Shown: positions 41,160 to 49,895 of the stretch, in pieces
Position numbering within the stretch: the first letter of the stretch is position 1
Layout: each line of letters begins with the position of its first letter
Assembly (NCBI GenBank): GCA_964521865.1
Contig: CAZFTJ010000001.1
Span: 310,001 to 374,000 of the forward strand
DNA length: 64,000 nucleotides
Reading direction: 5' to 3'
DNA from: CAYSRJ01 sp964521865
GTDB lineage: Bacteria > Spirochaetota > B62-G9 > DRHN01
The notes under the pieces: model-generated
Told to the model about the DNA's origin: nothing
What the model saw: the letters and a program-made list of their open reading frames with translations, nothing else
Databases searched by the model: none
Translations under genes and position numbers: made by a program

Positions 41160-41959
41160 TCGGATTTGCTATCTCTGTCTTTTCGTGTAAAGGGTACGAA
41201 CATGACGGGAAGGATGTCCCGAACCGTAATGTTACCGTCGACATCCTTCTCGACGAGCTTCAGCACCTGGGGAAAGTAGGGCTGGCCCACGGGAATGCAC
41301 ATGCGCCCCGTATTCTTGAGCTGTTTGAGCAGGGGCGGCGGTATGTGATCCGCGGCTGCGGTGACGATGATTGCGTCGAATGGAGCAGCCTCCTCCCAGC
41401 CGAAATAGCCGTCTCCGATTTTCACGTGGACGTTTTTATATCCGAGTCGTTCGAGTCTCGCCCTTGCGCTTTTGCCGAGCGGAGGTATAATCTCTACAGT
41501 ATAGACGGATTTTACGATTTCAGCGAGCACAGCGGCCTGGTACCCCGATCCTGTACCGATTTCAAGGACGGTGTCGTCCTTGCCGACCGCGAGAAGCTCG
41601 GTCATGAGGGCTACTATGTAGGGCTGTGAAATTGTCTGGCCGTACCCGATCGGCAGGGGATTATTTCTGTACGCCTGCTTTTTGTACTTCGCCGGTATGA
41701 ACTCCTCGCGGGGTACGCTGAGCATGCTCCGTATGACGGCCCGATCCTCGATGCCCTCTTTTACAATGTGCAGGTCCACGAGCCGCCTGCGCTGCGCTTC
41801 AAAATCGTCGTTCGACTGTGCTTCGGGCTCCCGAGTTGGAAGGGCGAAAAAGGAAGAGAGAAATAGAACGAGGAAACAGAAACCGGGTGAAGCAAAACAC
41901 AAAAGGCGCAGGCCGGTTCGATTGTCATGCATACCGACGTTTTTTCGATGTGTCTTCAT
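41156..41959 (-). CDS. pcm: Exported protein-L-isoaspartate O-methyltransferase
   Basis: The 267-residue product carries a hydrophobic N-terminal export segment (about 20-42, LLCFASPGFCFLVLFLSSFF) before a standard PCMT domain. The domain has EEFIPAKYKKQAYRNNPLPI and GQTISQPYIVALM (near 95-110), and the SAM loop VLEIGTGSGYQAAVL (about 130-144). PCMT repairs isoaspartyl residues in aged proteins using SAM. Export would place it where SAM is not normally available, so either SAM reaches it or it acts on the cytoplasmic side as a membrane-anchored form. A second ATG nine codons in is an alternative start. It is coupled to the spermidine-synthase-like gene. Confidence 0.87.
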   Translation of the reverse strand: MKTHRKNVGMHDNRTGLRLLCFASPGFCFLVLFLSSFFALPTREPEAQSNDDFEAQRRRLVDLHIVKEGIEDRAVIRSMLSVPREEFIPAKYKKQAYRNNPLPIGYGQTISQPYIVALMTELLAVGKDDTVLEIGTGSGYQAAVLAEIVKSVYTVEIIPPLGKSARARLERLGYKNVHVKIGDGYFGWEEAAPFDAIIVTAAADHIPPPLLKQLKNTGRMCIPVGQPYFPQVLKLVEKDVDGNITVRDILPVMFVPFTRKDRDSKSE

Positions 41960-42063
41960 ATTCTATACTGTATGCTCCGTACCGCTATTGTCAAGCGTAT
42001 ATATTCCGCGGTATGGCTCGCGGACCCATCGGCCGCAGTATCCCGCACCGGTGCCTGCGATAA

Positions 42064-42145
42064 AATTTTATCCGGACGCTTCGCATCCGGATAATGTCGA
42101 AGATGCCGTAGGTGCTGCAAAGTACTGAAAGTACCACCGGTGCAA
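42064..42145 (-). repeat. Dispersed repeat C, copy 2
   Basis: The reverse complement matches 20448-20565: hairpin TTATCCGGA/TCCGGATAA, then TGTCGAAGATGCCGTAGGTG, then CTGCAAAGTACTGAAAGTACC and ACCGGTGC. A related unit (GCCGAAGGTGCTGATGAGTA) occurs again at 42246-42265. Confidence 0.65.
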
Positions 42146-42181
42146 GCACCAGGATTTGTTACACGACGCTTCGCGCCGTAT

Positions 42182-42245
42182 AACAAATCCAGTTGAGCGG
42201 ACGTAACCCCCGCTTACAAGCCTTCGGCTTTACGAGGAGAACATG
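42182..42245 (-). repeat. Dispersed repeat D, copy 2
   Basis: The reverse complement carries the blocks GGCATGTTCTCC, TTGTAAGCGGGGGTTACGTC and CGCTCAACTGGATTTGTT, which match 31614-31687 in the same order. It lies directly beside repeat C copy 2. Confidence 0.65.
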
Positions 42246-42404
42246 CCGAAGGTGCTGATGAGTACCGCTCACCGGCGGCATTAAGCCGGATACGGCGCGA
42301 GCCGCAGGTATGGGATAGAAAGCGGTGAAGCATTTGAATATTTCACGGCATTCTGTGGGGTTGAAAGGCGCACTATGAGCCATGAGCAGGAAAGGAGGAT
42401 GTGA

Positions 42405-43373
42405 ATGAACGCGATTGTTGTCGGAAGTGCCAATACCGATCTGATAATGCAGGTCGATCGGCTCCCCGCTGCAGGCAATACGGCTGTGGCACACGGCTTC
42501 AGGAGCGGGCCGGGAGGAAAGGGGGCGAATCAGGCGGTCTGCCTCGCCCGGCTCGGTGTGAATACGCACCTGGTCGCCCGTTTCGGCAATGACGGCTTTT
42601 CCGGCCTGCTCAGAAAGGAGATTTCCCGTTTCGGCGTCGACCTGTCCTCGGCGGTCATTGACAGGGAAAAAACCGGGGGCGTCGTGTTCATTATACTCGA
42701 CAGCCGGGGGAACAACACCATGGTTGCGGATCTCGGATCGAATCTTTTCCTCGATGCGGACGACATCACCCATGCCTCCAGGCTGTTCGGGGATTCGGAT
42801 ATACTTCTTCTGCAGCTTGAAGTAGCGGATATAGCCAACAGCAGCGCCGCAGCGTATGCGCGCAGGAACGGCCTGAAGATTGTGCTCAATCCTGCGCCCA
42901 TGCGGAAGTTCGACGTGTCCATCCTCGAAAATGTCGATGTAATCACGCCCAACATGCAGGAGCTCGAGGCACTTCTGCGTAATGTGAGGGGAGGATCGCC
43001 TGTCGATGCGAGGGAAAGGGATCCCGAAAAAATAGCAGATGCGGCACGGCAGCTCTTTTCATTCGGAGTGAAGGATATCGTGGTTACGCTCGGGAAGAGG
43101 GGAAGTCTTCTGGTGAAGAAGGGCTCGTTCGCGTCATTCGGAGTGTACCCGGTGGAACAGGTGGACGCGACTGCTGCGGGCGATGCGTTTACCGCGGCCC
43201 TTTCGTACATGTACGCACGAGGTAACGATATTGCGGATTGCATACCCTTCGCCTCTGCGGCCGCTGCGATTACCGTAACCAGAGCGGGTGCGCTTCCATC
43301 CCTGCCCACCCTGGATGAGGTGCAGGAGTTTGAGAAAAAAAATACAACGATCGATTCGAGGTATTTTACTTGA
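42405..43373 (+). CDS. rbsK: Ribokinase (PfkB family)
   Basis: This 322-residue sugar kinase has the substrate-binding glycines GPGGKGANQAVCLARLG (near 36-52) and the anion-hole and catalytic-Asp region DATAAGDAFTAALSYMYA (near 255-272, consensus DTTGAGDxF). The catalytic Asp is present, although two motif positions are Ala. It phosphorylates ribose or a related sugar at O5. AAAGGAGG gives a strong ribosome site. No ribose transporter is adjacent, so the sugar comes from elsewhere or from nucleoside turnover. Confidence 0.88.
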   Translation: MNAIVVGSANTDLIMQVDRLPAAGNTAVAHGFRSGPGGKGANQAVCLARLGVNTHLVARFGNDGFSGLLRKEISRFGVDLSSAVIDREKTGGVVFIILDSRGNNTMVADLGSNLFLDADDITHASRLFGDSDILLLQLEVADIANSSAAAYARRNGLKIVLNPAPMRKFDVSILENVDVITPNMQELEALLRNVRGGSPVDARERDPEKIADAARQLFSFGVKDIVVTLGKRGSLLVKKGSFASFGVYPVEQVDATAAGDAFTAALSYMYARGNDIADCIPFASAAAAITVTRAGALPSLPTLDEVQEFEKKNTTIDSRYFT

Positions 43374-43702
43374 CCATGACGATTTTTCGATGTTAATTTA
43401 CGGTGTTTGACGGCGCGAATGACGAGTTTTCCGAGTAGACAGGCAAAAGGTGCCCGGAGCATCCAAAGCTGCAGGAACAGAGTTTTCAAATCCGGCAGCC
43501 GATAATGTGAGAACATTTCGACGGGTGATGCTCCAATGCAGTGTCTATGGCCGGCGAAGCTCGAAGTTCGCTCTTTTTTTATTTTTCGATCGTGAAGCAG
43601 TATTTCGTGGAAAGCAGGTGTTCTGAAGAACGCCCGTGCTCTGCCTGATACAGGCAGATATTCTGTAAACGTATCCTTTGGAATACGAGAAGGAGGGTTT
43701 TC
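43374..43702. other. Intergenic region before the GldA-like operon
   Basis: This 329-bp spacer contains TTGACC-N17-TTAATT starting at 43371, overlapping the rbsK stop, which could serve the ABC operon. A T-rich stretch lies at about 43572-43585. No gene, repeat or hairpin was recognised. Confidence 0.4.
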
Positions 43703-44635
43703 GTGATAAAGATAGAGAATGTCACAAAGATGTTCGGCTCGACCGTCGCTGTAAAGAATATCAGCTTCGACGTGGAAAAGGGCGATATACTCGGCTTTCT
43801 CGGGCCGAACGGTGCGGGAAAAACGACAACCATGCGCATCATTACCGGTTATTTCCCGCCGACGGACGGAAACGCGTACGTCGCCGGGCACAGTGTTCTC
43901 GACGAGCCGCTGGAGGTGAAAAAGCGCATCGGGTATGTTCCGGAAACGCCATCAATGTACAATGACATGAGAGTGCATGAGTACGTCAAATACATCGGGG
44001 CTATCAAAGGAGTGCCGAAATCTGAGCTGAAGGAACGGTTCGAGAGGGTGGTCGAACAGTGTGCGCTCGGTCAGGTGATCAAGAAAAATATCGGCGAGCT
44101 GTCGAAGGGGTTCAAACAGCGCGTCGCACTGGGTCAGGCGCTGATAAACGACCCTCCTGTGCTTGTTCTGGACGAGCCCACAACCGGTCTCGACCCGAAG
44201 CAGATCTACGAGATCAGGACCCTTATAAAGTCGATGGCCGGTGAACGGACGATAATTCTGTCCACGCACATACTGCCGGAAGTTTCCATGACCTGCAGCA
44301 AGGTGGTGATTATCAACGAAGGGCAGATCATTGCGGTGGACAGCACGGATAATATCGGAAAAAGCCTCATCGATTCGCATCAGATCGAGATAAAGGTCGA
44401 CGGCCCGCGCCGGGGGGTGCAGGAGAAATTATCGGCCCTGCAGGGGATTAAACGTATCGAAACGAGCGGAGACACCTATGTAATCGAAACCGAGAAGGAG
44501 CATGACCTTCGTGCACGGATAGCGAAGGCAGTGGTCGACGGAGGTTTCGGTCTGCTGGAGCTGAAATCGAGGTCGATGAGCCTCGAGGATGTCTTTCTCA
44601 AACTTGTCACTGAGGAGGAGGGGGTGCGGCAATGA
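43703..44635 (+). CDS. ABC-2 exporter ATPase (GldA-like)
   Basis: The product has 310 residues. The GTG start has GGAGGG 5 bp upstream. It has Walker A GPNGAGKT near 35-42, Q-loop VPETPSMYNDMRV, signature LSKGFKQRV near 135, Walker B VLVLDEPTTGLDP and the switch His STHILPEV. A C-terminal regulatory extension (~225-310) is typical of ABC-2 drug/antibiotic-type and gliding (GldA) exporters. It is the first of four overlapping genes, with a 4-bp overlap to the permease. The exported substrate is unknown. Confidence 0.92.
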   Translation: MIKIENVTKMFGSTVAVKNISFDVEKGDILGFLGPNGAGKTTTMRIITGYFPPTDGNAYVAGHSVLDEPLEVKKRIGYVPETPSMYNDMRVHEYVKYIGAIKGVPKSELKERFERVVEQCALGQVIKKNIGELSKGFKQRVALGQALINDPPVLVLDEPTTGLDPKQIYEIRTLIKSMAGERTIILSTHILPEVSMTCSKVVIINEGQIIAVDSTDNIGKSLIDSHQIEIKVDGPRRGVQEKLSALQGIKRIETSGDTYVIETEKEHDLRARIAKAVVDGGFGLLELKSRSMSLEDVFLKLVTEEEGVRQ

Positions 44636-45408
44636 GAAATATAGCTGAGATCTACAAGAGGGAAACGCGGTTTTACTTTACAACCCCGGTTGCGTATGTG
44701 GTTATTGTCATCTTCGCCGCGGTGTTCGGGTTTCTCTATTTTCGAAACCTTACCTACTACTCGCAGCTCTCCTACCAGATGATGCAGAACCAGTACTACC
44801 AGCAGCGGATCGACCTGATTCTGGGGGTTTTTGCGCCGCTGTTCAGCTCGAACAGCATAATATTTTTGCTCGTCATACCGCCGCTTTCAATGCGGCTCTT
44901 CGCGGAGGAGAAGAAGTCGGGTACCATTGAGCTTCTGTTTACCTACCCTGTAAAGGATGTGCATGTGGTGATGGGGAAATGGCTTGCAGCCGTTACCATC
45001 CTTCTCGTCATGCTCGTTCTCACTATTCCTGCGCCGTTTCTCGCATTCAAGTTCGCAGGATCGTCGGAATGGGGGCCGGTACTGTCGGGCTACCTGGGTA
45101 TGTTTCTGATGGGTGTGTCGTTCCTTTCGCTCGGCGTGCTGATATCCGCTGTTTCGGAAAACCAGATCGTCTCGATTATCATCTCGTACGGTGCGCTTCT
45201 TGGTTTCTGGTTTCTGGGATGGGCTGTTGATCCGAACTCAACGAAGAAGATAGGCGACGTTCTGAACGAGTTGAGTATCATCAGACATCTGGACAATTTT
45301 ATCAAGGGAGTTATAGATACGAAAGATATTGCATACTATGTTCTGTTTATCTTCGCTACCGTATTTCTGACTACCCGGGCGCTCGAATCGAAAAGGTGGA
45401 GGGGGTAA
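44632..45408 (+). CDS. ABC-2 exporter permease (GldF-like)
   Basis: The 258-residue membrane protein has about six helices: one near 17-36, then a large loop with the GTIELLFTYPVKDVHVVMGK segment characteristic of ABC-2 permeases of the GldF/NosY type, and further helices to the end. The start overlaps the ATPase stop by 4 bp and has GGAGGGGG in front. The stop is 2 bp before the next gene's start. With the ATPase it forms the membrane pump. Confidence 0.9.
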   Translation: MRNIAEIYKRETRFYFTTPVAYVVIVIFAAVFGFLYFRNLTYYSQLSYQMMQNQYYQQRIDLILGVFAPLFSSNSIIFLLVIPPLSMRLFAEEKKSGTIELLFTYPVKDVHVVMGKWLAAVTILLVMLVLTIPAPFLAFKFAGSSEWGPVLSGYLGMFLMGVSFLSLGVLISAVSENQIVSIIISYGALLGFWFLGWAVDPNSTKKIGDVLNELSIIRHLDNFIKGVIDTKDIAYYVLFIFATVFLTTRALESKRWRG

Positions 45409-45410
45409 TC

Positions 45411-47015
45411 ATGTTGAAGAAAATCCAAAAATATCTATTCATAATTTCTCCTGTTCTCATCCTTGTCAGTCTTTTCAACTTTTACCTGAGCGGCAAGTTC
45501 GATCTTCTTTCAATGATAACACTTATCGTCGGCCTCGGAGGCGGCATTATTTTCTTTGTGCTGTACTATGGCGAGGTGGTGCAGAAGATCACGAGGCGTA
45601 AGGTAAAGTACGGAATCAACAGCGCGGTCATCACCATCATTGTCCTCGGGCTCGTTGTCGTTGTATATCTCGTCACTGTCGACAAGAACAAGAAGTTCGA
45701 TCTGACTGCGGAAAAGAGGTTTACCCTCTCCGAGCAGACGCAGAAAGTGCTGGGCCGGCTTCAAGGACCGGTCAATGCGTATGCATTCTATGCCAAGCAG
45801 ATGGACAAACGGTCGATAAGCGACCTGCTCGGTCAGTATCACTACCTGTACAAGGACTTCAGTTTTGAGGTGATCGATCCCGACCTCAATCCCGGTATCG
45901 TCGAGAAGATGGGTGTCAAGGAGTACGGCGAATTGCTCATAAAGTACGGAGGCAAGACTGAAAAGGCAAAATCACCCAATGAAGAGGGCATTACCAACGC
46001 CCTCATAAAGCTTACTCAGACGTCCGTTAAAAAGGTGTACTTCATCACGGGCCACGGCGAGAAGAGCATCGAAGATTACGGGAACAACGGCTATAACCGC
46101 ATCAGCCAGGCGATAAAGTCCGAGAATTTCGCCGTCGATCAGATTCTGCTGCTGCGTTCGGAAAAAGTGCCGGATGACTGCGCGGTTCTCGTGTCGGCAG
46201 GTCCGACGAGTGATTATGAGCAGCATGAAATAGACCTCATCGAAAAATATGTGCAGTCCGGAGGCAGAGTTTTGTTCCTCGTCGATCCCGATGAGGGATC
46301 GACTCATCTCAACAACATTGCGCTCCTGCTCGAGAAGTACGGGCTGCTTCTCGGAAACGACGTGATAATCGACCCGCTGAGCAGGGTGCTTTCCGGGGAT
46401 TATTTCATGCCGGTTATAAGCGATTATACCTACAGCCACATCACCAAGGACTTCAGGCTTGCTACATTTATGAGAATTGTGCGCAGCATCGGCGTCAAGG
46501 ACTCACCGGGCGAAAATATCATGACGCGAGTTGTGGCCAGGACCGGGGAATCGAGCTGGGCCGAAAAAAACGTCAGCGACCTTTTTCAGAAACAGAAGGC
46601 CAAGTTTGACGAAGGTATCGACCAGAAAGGCCCGGTCAGCGTCATGGCCTATGCAACCATCACACTGAAGGATGAAAAATCGAGCGCAGAATCGTCAAAA
46701 GCCTCCGCGAACGGGAATGCGGCGGATGAGAACAATACAAAAGAAGCAATCGTGCTTGCTGTCGGCGACTCCGATTTCATCTCAAACTCAATGTATCAGA
46801 CGCAGGGCAACAAAGACCTTTTTCTCAACGCGTTGAATTATCTCGCGGACAGGGGTGAGCTCATTTCCGTGCGGCCCAAACAGCAGGAATCGGTATACCT
46901 CACCATGACGGCGAAACAGGGACGAACAGCGTTTTTGATAACCGTTCTGTTGATACCGTTGTTTATTATCGTAATCGGGATATACATCACGGTACAGAGG
47001 AGAGTACGGTCATGA
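45411..47015 (+). CDS. GldG-like ABC auxiliary membrane protein
   Basis: The product has 534 residues from the ATG at 45411 (GGAGGGGG in front; an upstream in-frame ATG at 45396 lies in the preceding gene). There are two or three N-terminal helices (about 10-28, 35-55, 72-92), then a large extracytoplasmic domain. The domain has the GldG/ABC_transp_aux signature: KNKKFDLTAEKRFTLSEQTQ near 98-117, YFITGHGEKSI, and an ALVSAGPT-like strand. One C-terminal helix closes the protein. GldG proteins work with GldA and GldF as a complete complex in gliding bacteroidetes, and homologues occur in many non-gliding bacteria. Confidence 0.88.
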   Translation: MLKKIQKYLFIISPVLILVSLFNFYLSGKFDLLSMITLIVGLGGGIIFFVLYYGEVVQKITRRKVKYGINSAVITIIVLGLVVVVYLVTVDKNKKFDLTAEKRFTLSEQTQKVLGRLQGPVNAYAFYAKQMDKRSISDLLGQYHYLYKDFSFEVIDPDLNPGIVEKMGVKEYGELLIKYGGKTEKAKSPNEEGITNALIKLTQTSVKKVYFITGHGEKSIEDYGNNGYNRISQAIKSENFAVDQILLLRSEKVPDDCAVLVSAGPTSDYEQHEIDLIEKYVQSGGRVLFLVDPDEGSTHLNNIALLLEKYGLLLGNDVIIDPLSRVLSGDYFMPVISDYTYSHITKDFRLATFMRIVRSIGVKDSPGENIMTRVVARTGESSWAEKNVSDLFQKQKAKFDEGIDQKGPVSVMAYATITLKDEKSSAESSKASANGNAADENNTKEAIVLAVGDSDFISNSMYQTQGNKDLFLNALNYLADRGELISVRPKQQESVYLTMTAKQGRTAFLITVLLIPLFIIVIGIYITVQRRVRS

Positions 47016-48535
47016 AATTTTACAAAAAGGCAATAATACTTGCTGTTATTGCTGTTCTTGTCGGCACGGCCTTCTGGTATTTCCAGGTCAAGGGCAAGAG
47101 GGAAAAGAAGGAGGCCGAGGAGAAGGCGGCGCTGTTGTTCAAGGAAACCGACAAGAAAATTTCGAGCATCACCCTGACGAAAAAGGGTGAAAAGCCGATT
47201 GTCGTGAAGCGTATTCCCGCCGAAGCGGAGTCTGCTGAGAATAAAACAGGGGGAGAAAAAGCCGTAAAAGAGGAAGGGGCGCAGCCCGCAGGGCAGGGCT
47301 CCGAAGAACAAAAGTCGGCTGAAAAAAAGGCAGATGAGCAAAAAACTGCCGAAGGCACGGAGGAAAAGAAGGAGGATCGATGGATTATCACCTCACCTGT
47401 CGAAACACAGGGAGATGCCCTTTCCGTCGAGGCCTTTACGGAAAACTTGAAAAAAGCAAAACGTGATTCGGTGATATACGAATCTGTCGAAAAGCTTGAT
47501 GAGTACGGTCTGAACGACCCGGAGTACTCGATTCGTTTCTCATACGAGGGAGAGACCGACAAGCACGGAATAGATTTCGGCAGCCAGAGTCTGGACGGAA
47601 AGAAGGTATTTGCCAGGGTTGTCGGGCAGGATAAAATCATTGCCGTCGAAGCTGGCGTCAGGGACCGCCTCCAGAAGAAACTCATCGATCTGCGGGACAA
47701 GACGATCGCTCATTTCAAGAGCGAGGACCTGACCGCACTTTCCGTGCTTTCTTCCATTCAATTCGTCATGCTTCAGAAGATAGACGGTACGTGGTACCTG
47801 ATGCCGAAAAAGATAAAAGCATCCGATGCACGGGTTGATATTCTGAAGGGGGACCTGCAGTGGGGTTCTTTTGTCGAGGTGGAGGAAGAAAAGGCGGACC
47901 CCCGGTCGCTTCAAAAGTACGGCCTCGACAAACCGCGTGTCGTCGTGAGCATGAAATTCCAAGACGGGTCCGTATATCTGCTTGCCGTCGGAAATTCCAT
48001 CAAGCAGGGAAAAGCGCAGTTCTATTACGCAACCAGAAGCACGGACAGCATGATTTTTCAGCTGCAGGCCGAAACTGTTAACCGGCTTTTGATGACCAAC
48101 TTCGACCTGAAAGACAGGAGCATCTTCAATTTCAAACCGGAGGATGTAACGGCAGTAACCCTCAAATGGGAAGACAAATCGTACTCCTTCTCACGGGATG
48201 GGGATAACTGGAAGTTCTCTGACTCCGGAAAGACACTCGACCGCGGATACAAGATAGACAACATAGTACGCGGCATAGCGTCCGCCGAGTACGAGCAGAA
48301 AGAACCCATTAAAAAGGGAGATCCCGGCTACCGGGAAACCGGCATGGACAACCCGAAGTACCGTGTCGAGCTTGAGTTTTCGAACGGCAGGGAGCCGGTA
48401 ACGGTCGTTTTGACCGAGAAGGACGAGAAGACGGGAAAGCTCTACCTCTCGCCGAATAACGGTGAAACCGCGTACTTTACGAGCGGCTACTTCGTGTCGT
48501 ATTTTCCCGAATCGCGCGACGACCTGATGGACTGA
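47012..48535 (+). CDS. DUF4340-domain protein of the GldAFG-like operon
   Basis: The product has 507 residues. One N-terminal helix (AIILAVIAVLVGTAFWYFQV, 7-26) is followed by a charged Lys/Glu/Ala-rich linker (about 70-125) and then several repeats of the DUF4340 fold (e.g. LDEYGLNDPEYSIRFSYEGE, LQKYGLDKPRVVVSMKFQD, ETGMDNPKYRVELEF). It overlaps gldG by 4 bp. This family commonly follows GldG-like genes. I infer an extracytoplasmic partner of the exporter. Its molecular role is unknown. Confidence 0.85.
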   Translation: MKFYKKAIILAVIAVLVGTAFWYFQVKGKREKKEAEEKAALLFKETDKKISSITLTKKGEKPIVVKRIPAEAESAENKTGGEKAVKEEGAQPAGQGSEEQKSAEKKADEQKTAEGTEEKKEDRWIITSPVETQGDALSVEAFTENLKKAKRDSVIYESVEKLDEYGLNDPEYSIRFSYEGETDKHGIDFGSQSLDGKKVFARVVGQDKIIAVEAGVRDRLQKKLIDLRDKTIAHFKSEDLTALSVLSSIQFVMLQKIDGTWYLMPKKIKASDARVDILKGDLQWGSFVEVEEEKADPRSLQKYGLDKPRVVVSMKFQDGSVYLLAVGNSIKQGKAQFYYATRSTDSMIFQLQAETVNRLLMTNFDLKDRSIFNFKPEDVTAVTLKWEDKSYSFSRDGDNWKFSDSGKTLDRGYKIDNIVRGIASAEYEQKEPIKKGDPGYRETGMDNPKYRVELEFSNGREPVTVVLTEKDEKTGKLYLSPNNGETAYFTSGYFVSYFPESRDDLMD

Positions 48536-48664
48536 TAAAGGTTTTCGTCGGGTCCTTTGAATCACATCATTTTTCTCCGCCATTTTTCTTCTCCTCGATA
48601 TGCTCGCCTCCTCTCCAGGCCGGCCGGCGTCCATTCGGACAGCGAAGGAATGGCACATTTTTTA

Positions 48665-48694
48665 TTGACATATGAATGTAAAAGGTGCTAAAAT
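48665..48694 (+). promoter_or_regulatory. Promoter of the GntR gene
   Basis: TTGACA (48665-48670), an 18-bp spacer, then TAAAAT (48689-48694). The palindrome TACATGTA (48711-48718) lies between the -10 and the ATG at 48722, overlapping the probable 5' leader, and is a candidate GntR operator for autoregulation. Confidence 0.6.
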
Positions 48695-48721
48695 GAGTAT
48701 AATCTGTAAATACATGTACAT

Positions 48722-49528
48722 ATGTTGATAAGTCAAATGCTCGAACGCAACAGTCCTATCCCTCTTTACTACCAATTAAAGGAAAGACTGGAAAAAATAA
48801 TTAAAAAATACGGAGTTGGTGAAAAAATACCATCCGAGCAGGAAATTGCAAGCCAATTTAAAGTAAGCAGACCTACCGTGAGACAGGCGTTAAGTGAGCT
48901 CGTTTCTGAAGGTAAGATTGAGAAGCGAAAAGGCGAGGGAAGCTTTGTAAGCAGCCATAAATTTCTTGCAAACTCTTTGATTAATATCATGAGCCTCGCA
49001 CAACAGATGAACGATTTAAAGCTGAATTATTCAACTCGCCTGATAACTATGGTTGAACAGGCAGCTTTGAACGATATAGCTGAAAATCTCGAAATAGACC
49101 CCGGAATAAAAATCGTTTATATTGAGCGTCTAAGGTTATTGGATGACGAGCCCTTTTATCTTTCCCAATCCTACTTACTCTATGATCTGTGCAAAGATGT
49201 TTTGAAAGCCGATCTTACCAAAGGCTCTCTTTTCAGTTATCTCGTTGATCACTGTTCTTTAACCATGAGAAAAGTAACGCGGTATCTTGAGCCTGTGGTT
49301 GCGGATAGTTACAGTGCAGAAATGCTGAACGTGAGTACTGGATCGCCACTGCACTATCTCCAGACCTTTTCTCACAGTGCGGATGGAAAATTATGGGGAT
49401 ATTTCAGAGATTATTTTCGCGGAGATCGCAGCCGGTTTGCTTTTACTATCGTAAAAGAAGGGAATGTGAGCGTAACACTGGCGATGACTTCACAGGAAAA
49501 TGGCAGTGAGCTAAAGGTGAATCCATGA
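48722..49528 (+). CDS. GntR-family regulator (HutC/UTRA type)
   Basis: The product has 268 residues. The N-terminal winged helix covers residues ~12-78 (IPLYYQLKERLEKIIKK, KIPSEQEIASQFKVSRPTVR, LVSEGKIEKRKGEGSFV). A UTRA effector domain spans 100-250 (IVYIERLRLLDDEPFYLSQS, SPLHYLQTFSHSADGKLWGY). UTRA domains usually bind sugar phosphates or amino sugars. It is the first gene of the plus-strand uptake arm and the likely regulator of it. The ATG lacks a clear ribosome site; a second ATG five codons later is possible. Confidence 0.9.
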   Translation: MLISQMLERNSPIPLYYQLKERLEKIIKKYGVGEKIPSEQEIASQFKVSRPTVRQALSELVSEGKIEKRKGEGSFVSSHKFLANSLINIMSLAQQMNDLKLNYSTRLITMVEQAALNDIAENLEIDPGIKIVYIERLRLLDDEPFYLSQSYLLYDLCKDVLKADLTKGSLFSYLVDHCSLTMRKVTRYLEPVVADSYSAEMLNVSTGSPLHYLQTFSHSADGKLWGYFRDYFRGDRSRFAFTIVKEGNVSVTLAMTSQENGSELKVNP

Positions 49529-49740
49529 TACGCATTATCGACCTTTCGCATCCATTCATTGTGGAAAAACAGCGGATTCTTCCAGAAATTAACTCTTACA
49601 CTGTTAATGAATATACTCCCGGCCCTCGAGTCCGGCATGCTTCTGATTGTGGATGGGATCAAAATAAAAAGGTAAATGAAACCGACGGCTATTTCCTCAA
49701 CGGACTGAGGGAATTGGGGACAAATAACAGGATAAAATAA
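49525..49740 (+). CDS. Short ORF, possible truncated cyclase-family (kynurenine-formamidase-like) gene
   Basis: This is a 71-residue frame starting in a 4-bp overlap (ATGA) with the GntR stop. The opening MIRIIDLSHPF resembles the start of cyclase/kynurenine-formamidase-like proteins (xxxDLSHPIxxGMP), but the catalytic HxGTHxD motif is not found downstream. It may be a 5' remnant or an unrelated small protein. I am not sure it is expressed. Confidence 0.35.
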   Translation: MIRIIDLSHPFIVEKQRILPEINSYTVNEYTPGPRVRHASDCGWDQNKKVNETDGYFLNGLRELGTNNRIK

Positions 49741-49895
49741 AAGAGCAATTCAACATAGAGTAGAAAAATCTTGCATTTTTGTTCGGATATTTGTTTTGGA
49801 AGATATTTTTAAACCTTGGAGACATTGGGCGTTACGATATTAAGCGCCCGTTGTACAATGTTTTAATTACAAATCTGTTGAAAGGGGAATGTACC
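49741..49895. other. Leader region of the first solute-binding protein
   Basis: AT-rich 155-bp stretch. AAAGGGG ahead of 49896 provides the ribosome site. I saw no repeat and no clear promoter. Confidence 0.4.

Larger units (their letters stand above)
41960..42404. other. Repeat-rich intergenic region between pcm and rbsK
   Basis: This 445-bp divergent spacer is built mostly from repeats C (42064-42145) and D (42182-42245) plus another C-like unit near 42245-42270. A stem TTATCCGGA...TCCGGATAA lies at 42068-42094. The promoters of both flanking genes must lie at the edges. No gene was seen. Confidence 0.6.

Noticed and set aside
42530..43891. Long minus-strand open frame (453 codons) opposite ribokinase
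   Set aside because: Low-complexity Ser/Arg/Pro-rich translation with no domain, lying entirely opposite a well-supported PfkB gene and the start of the ABC ATPase gene.
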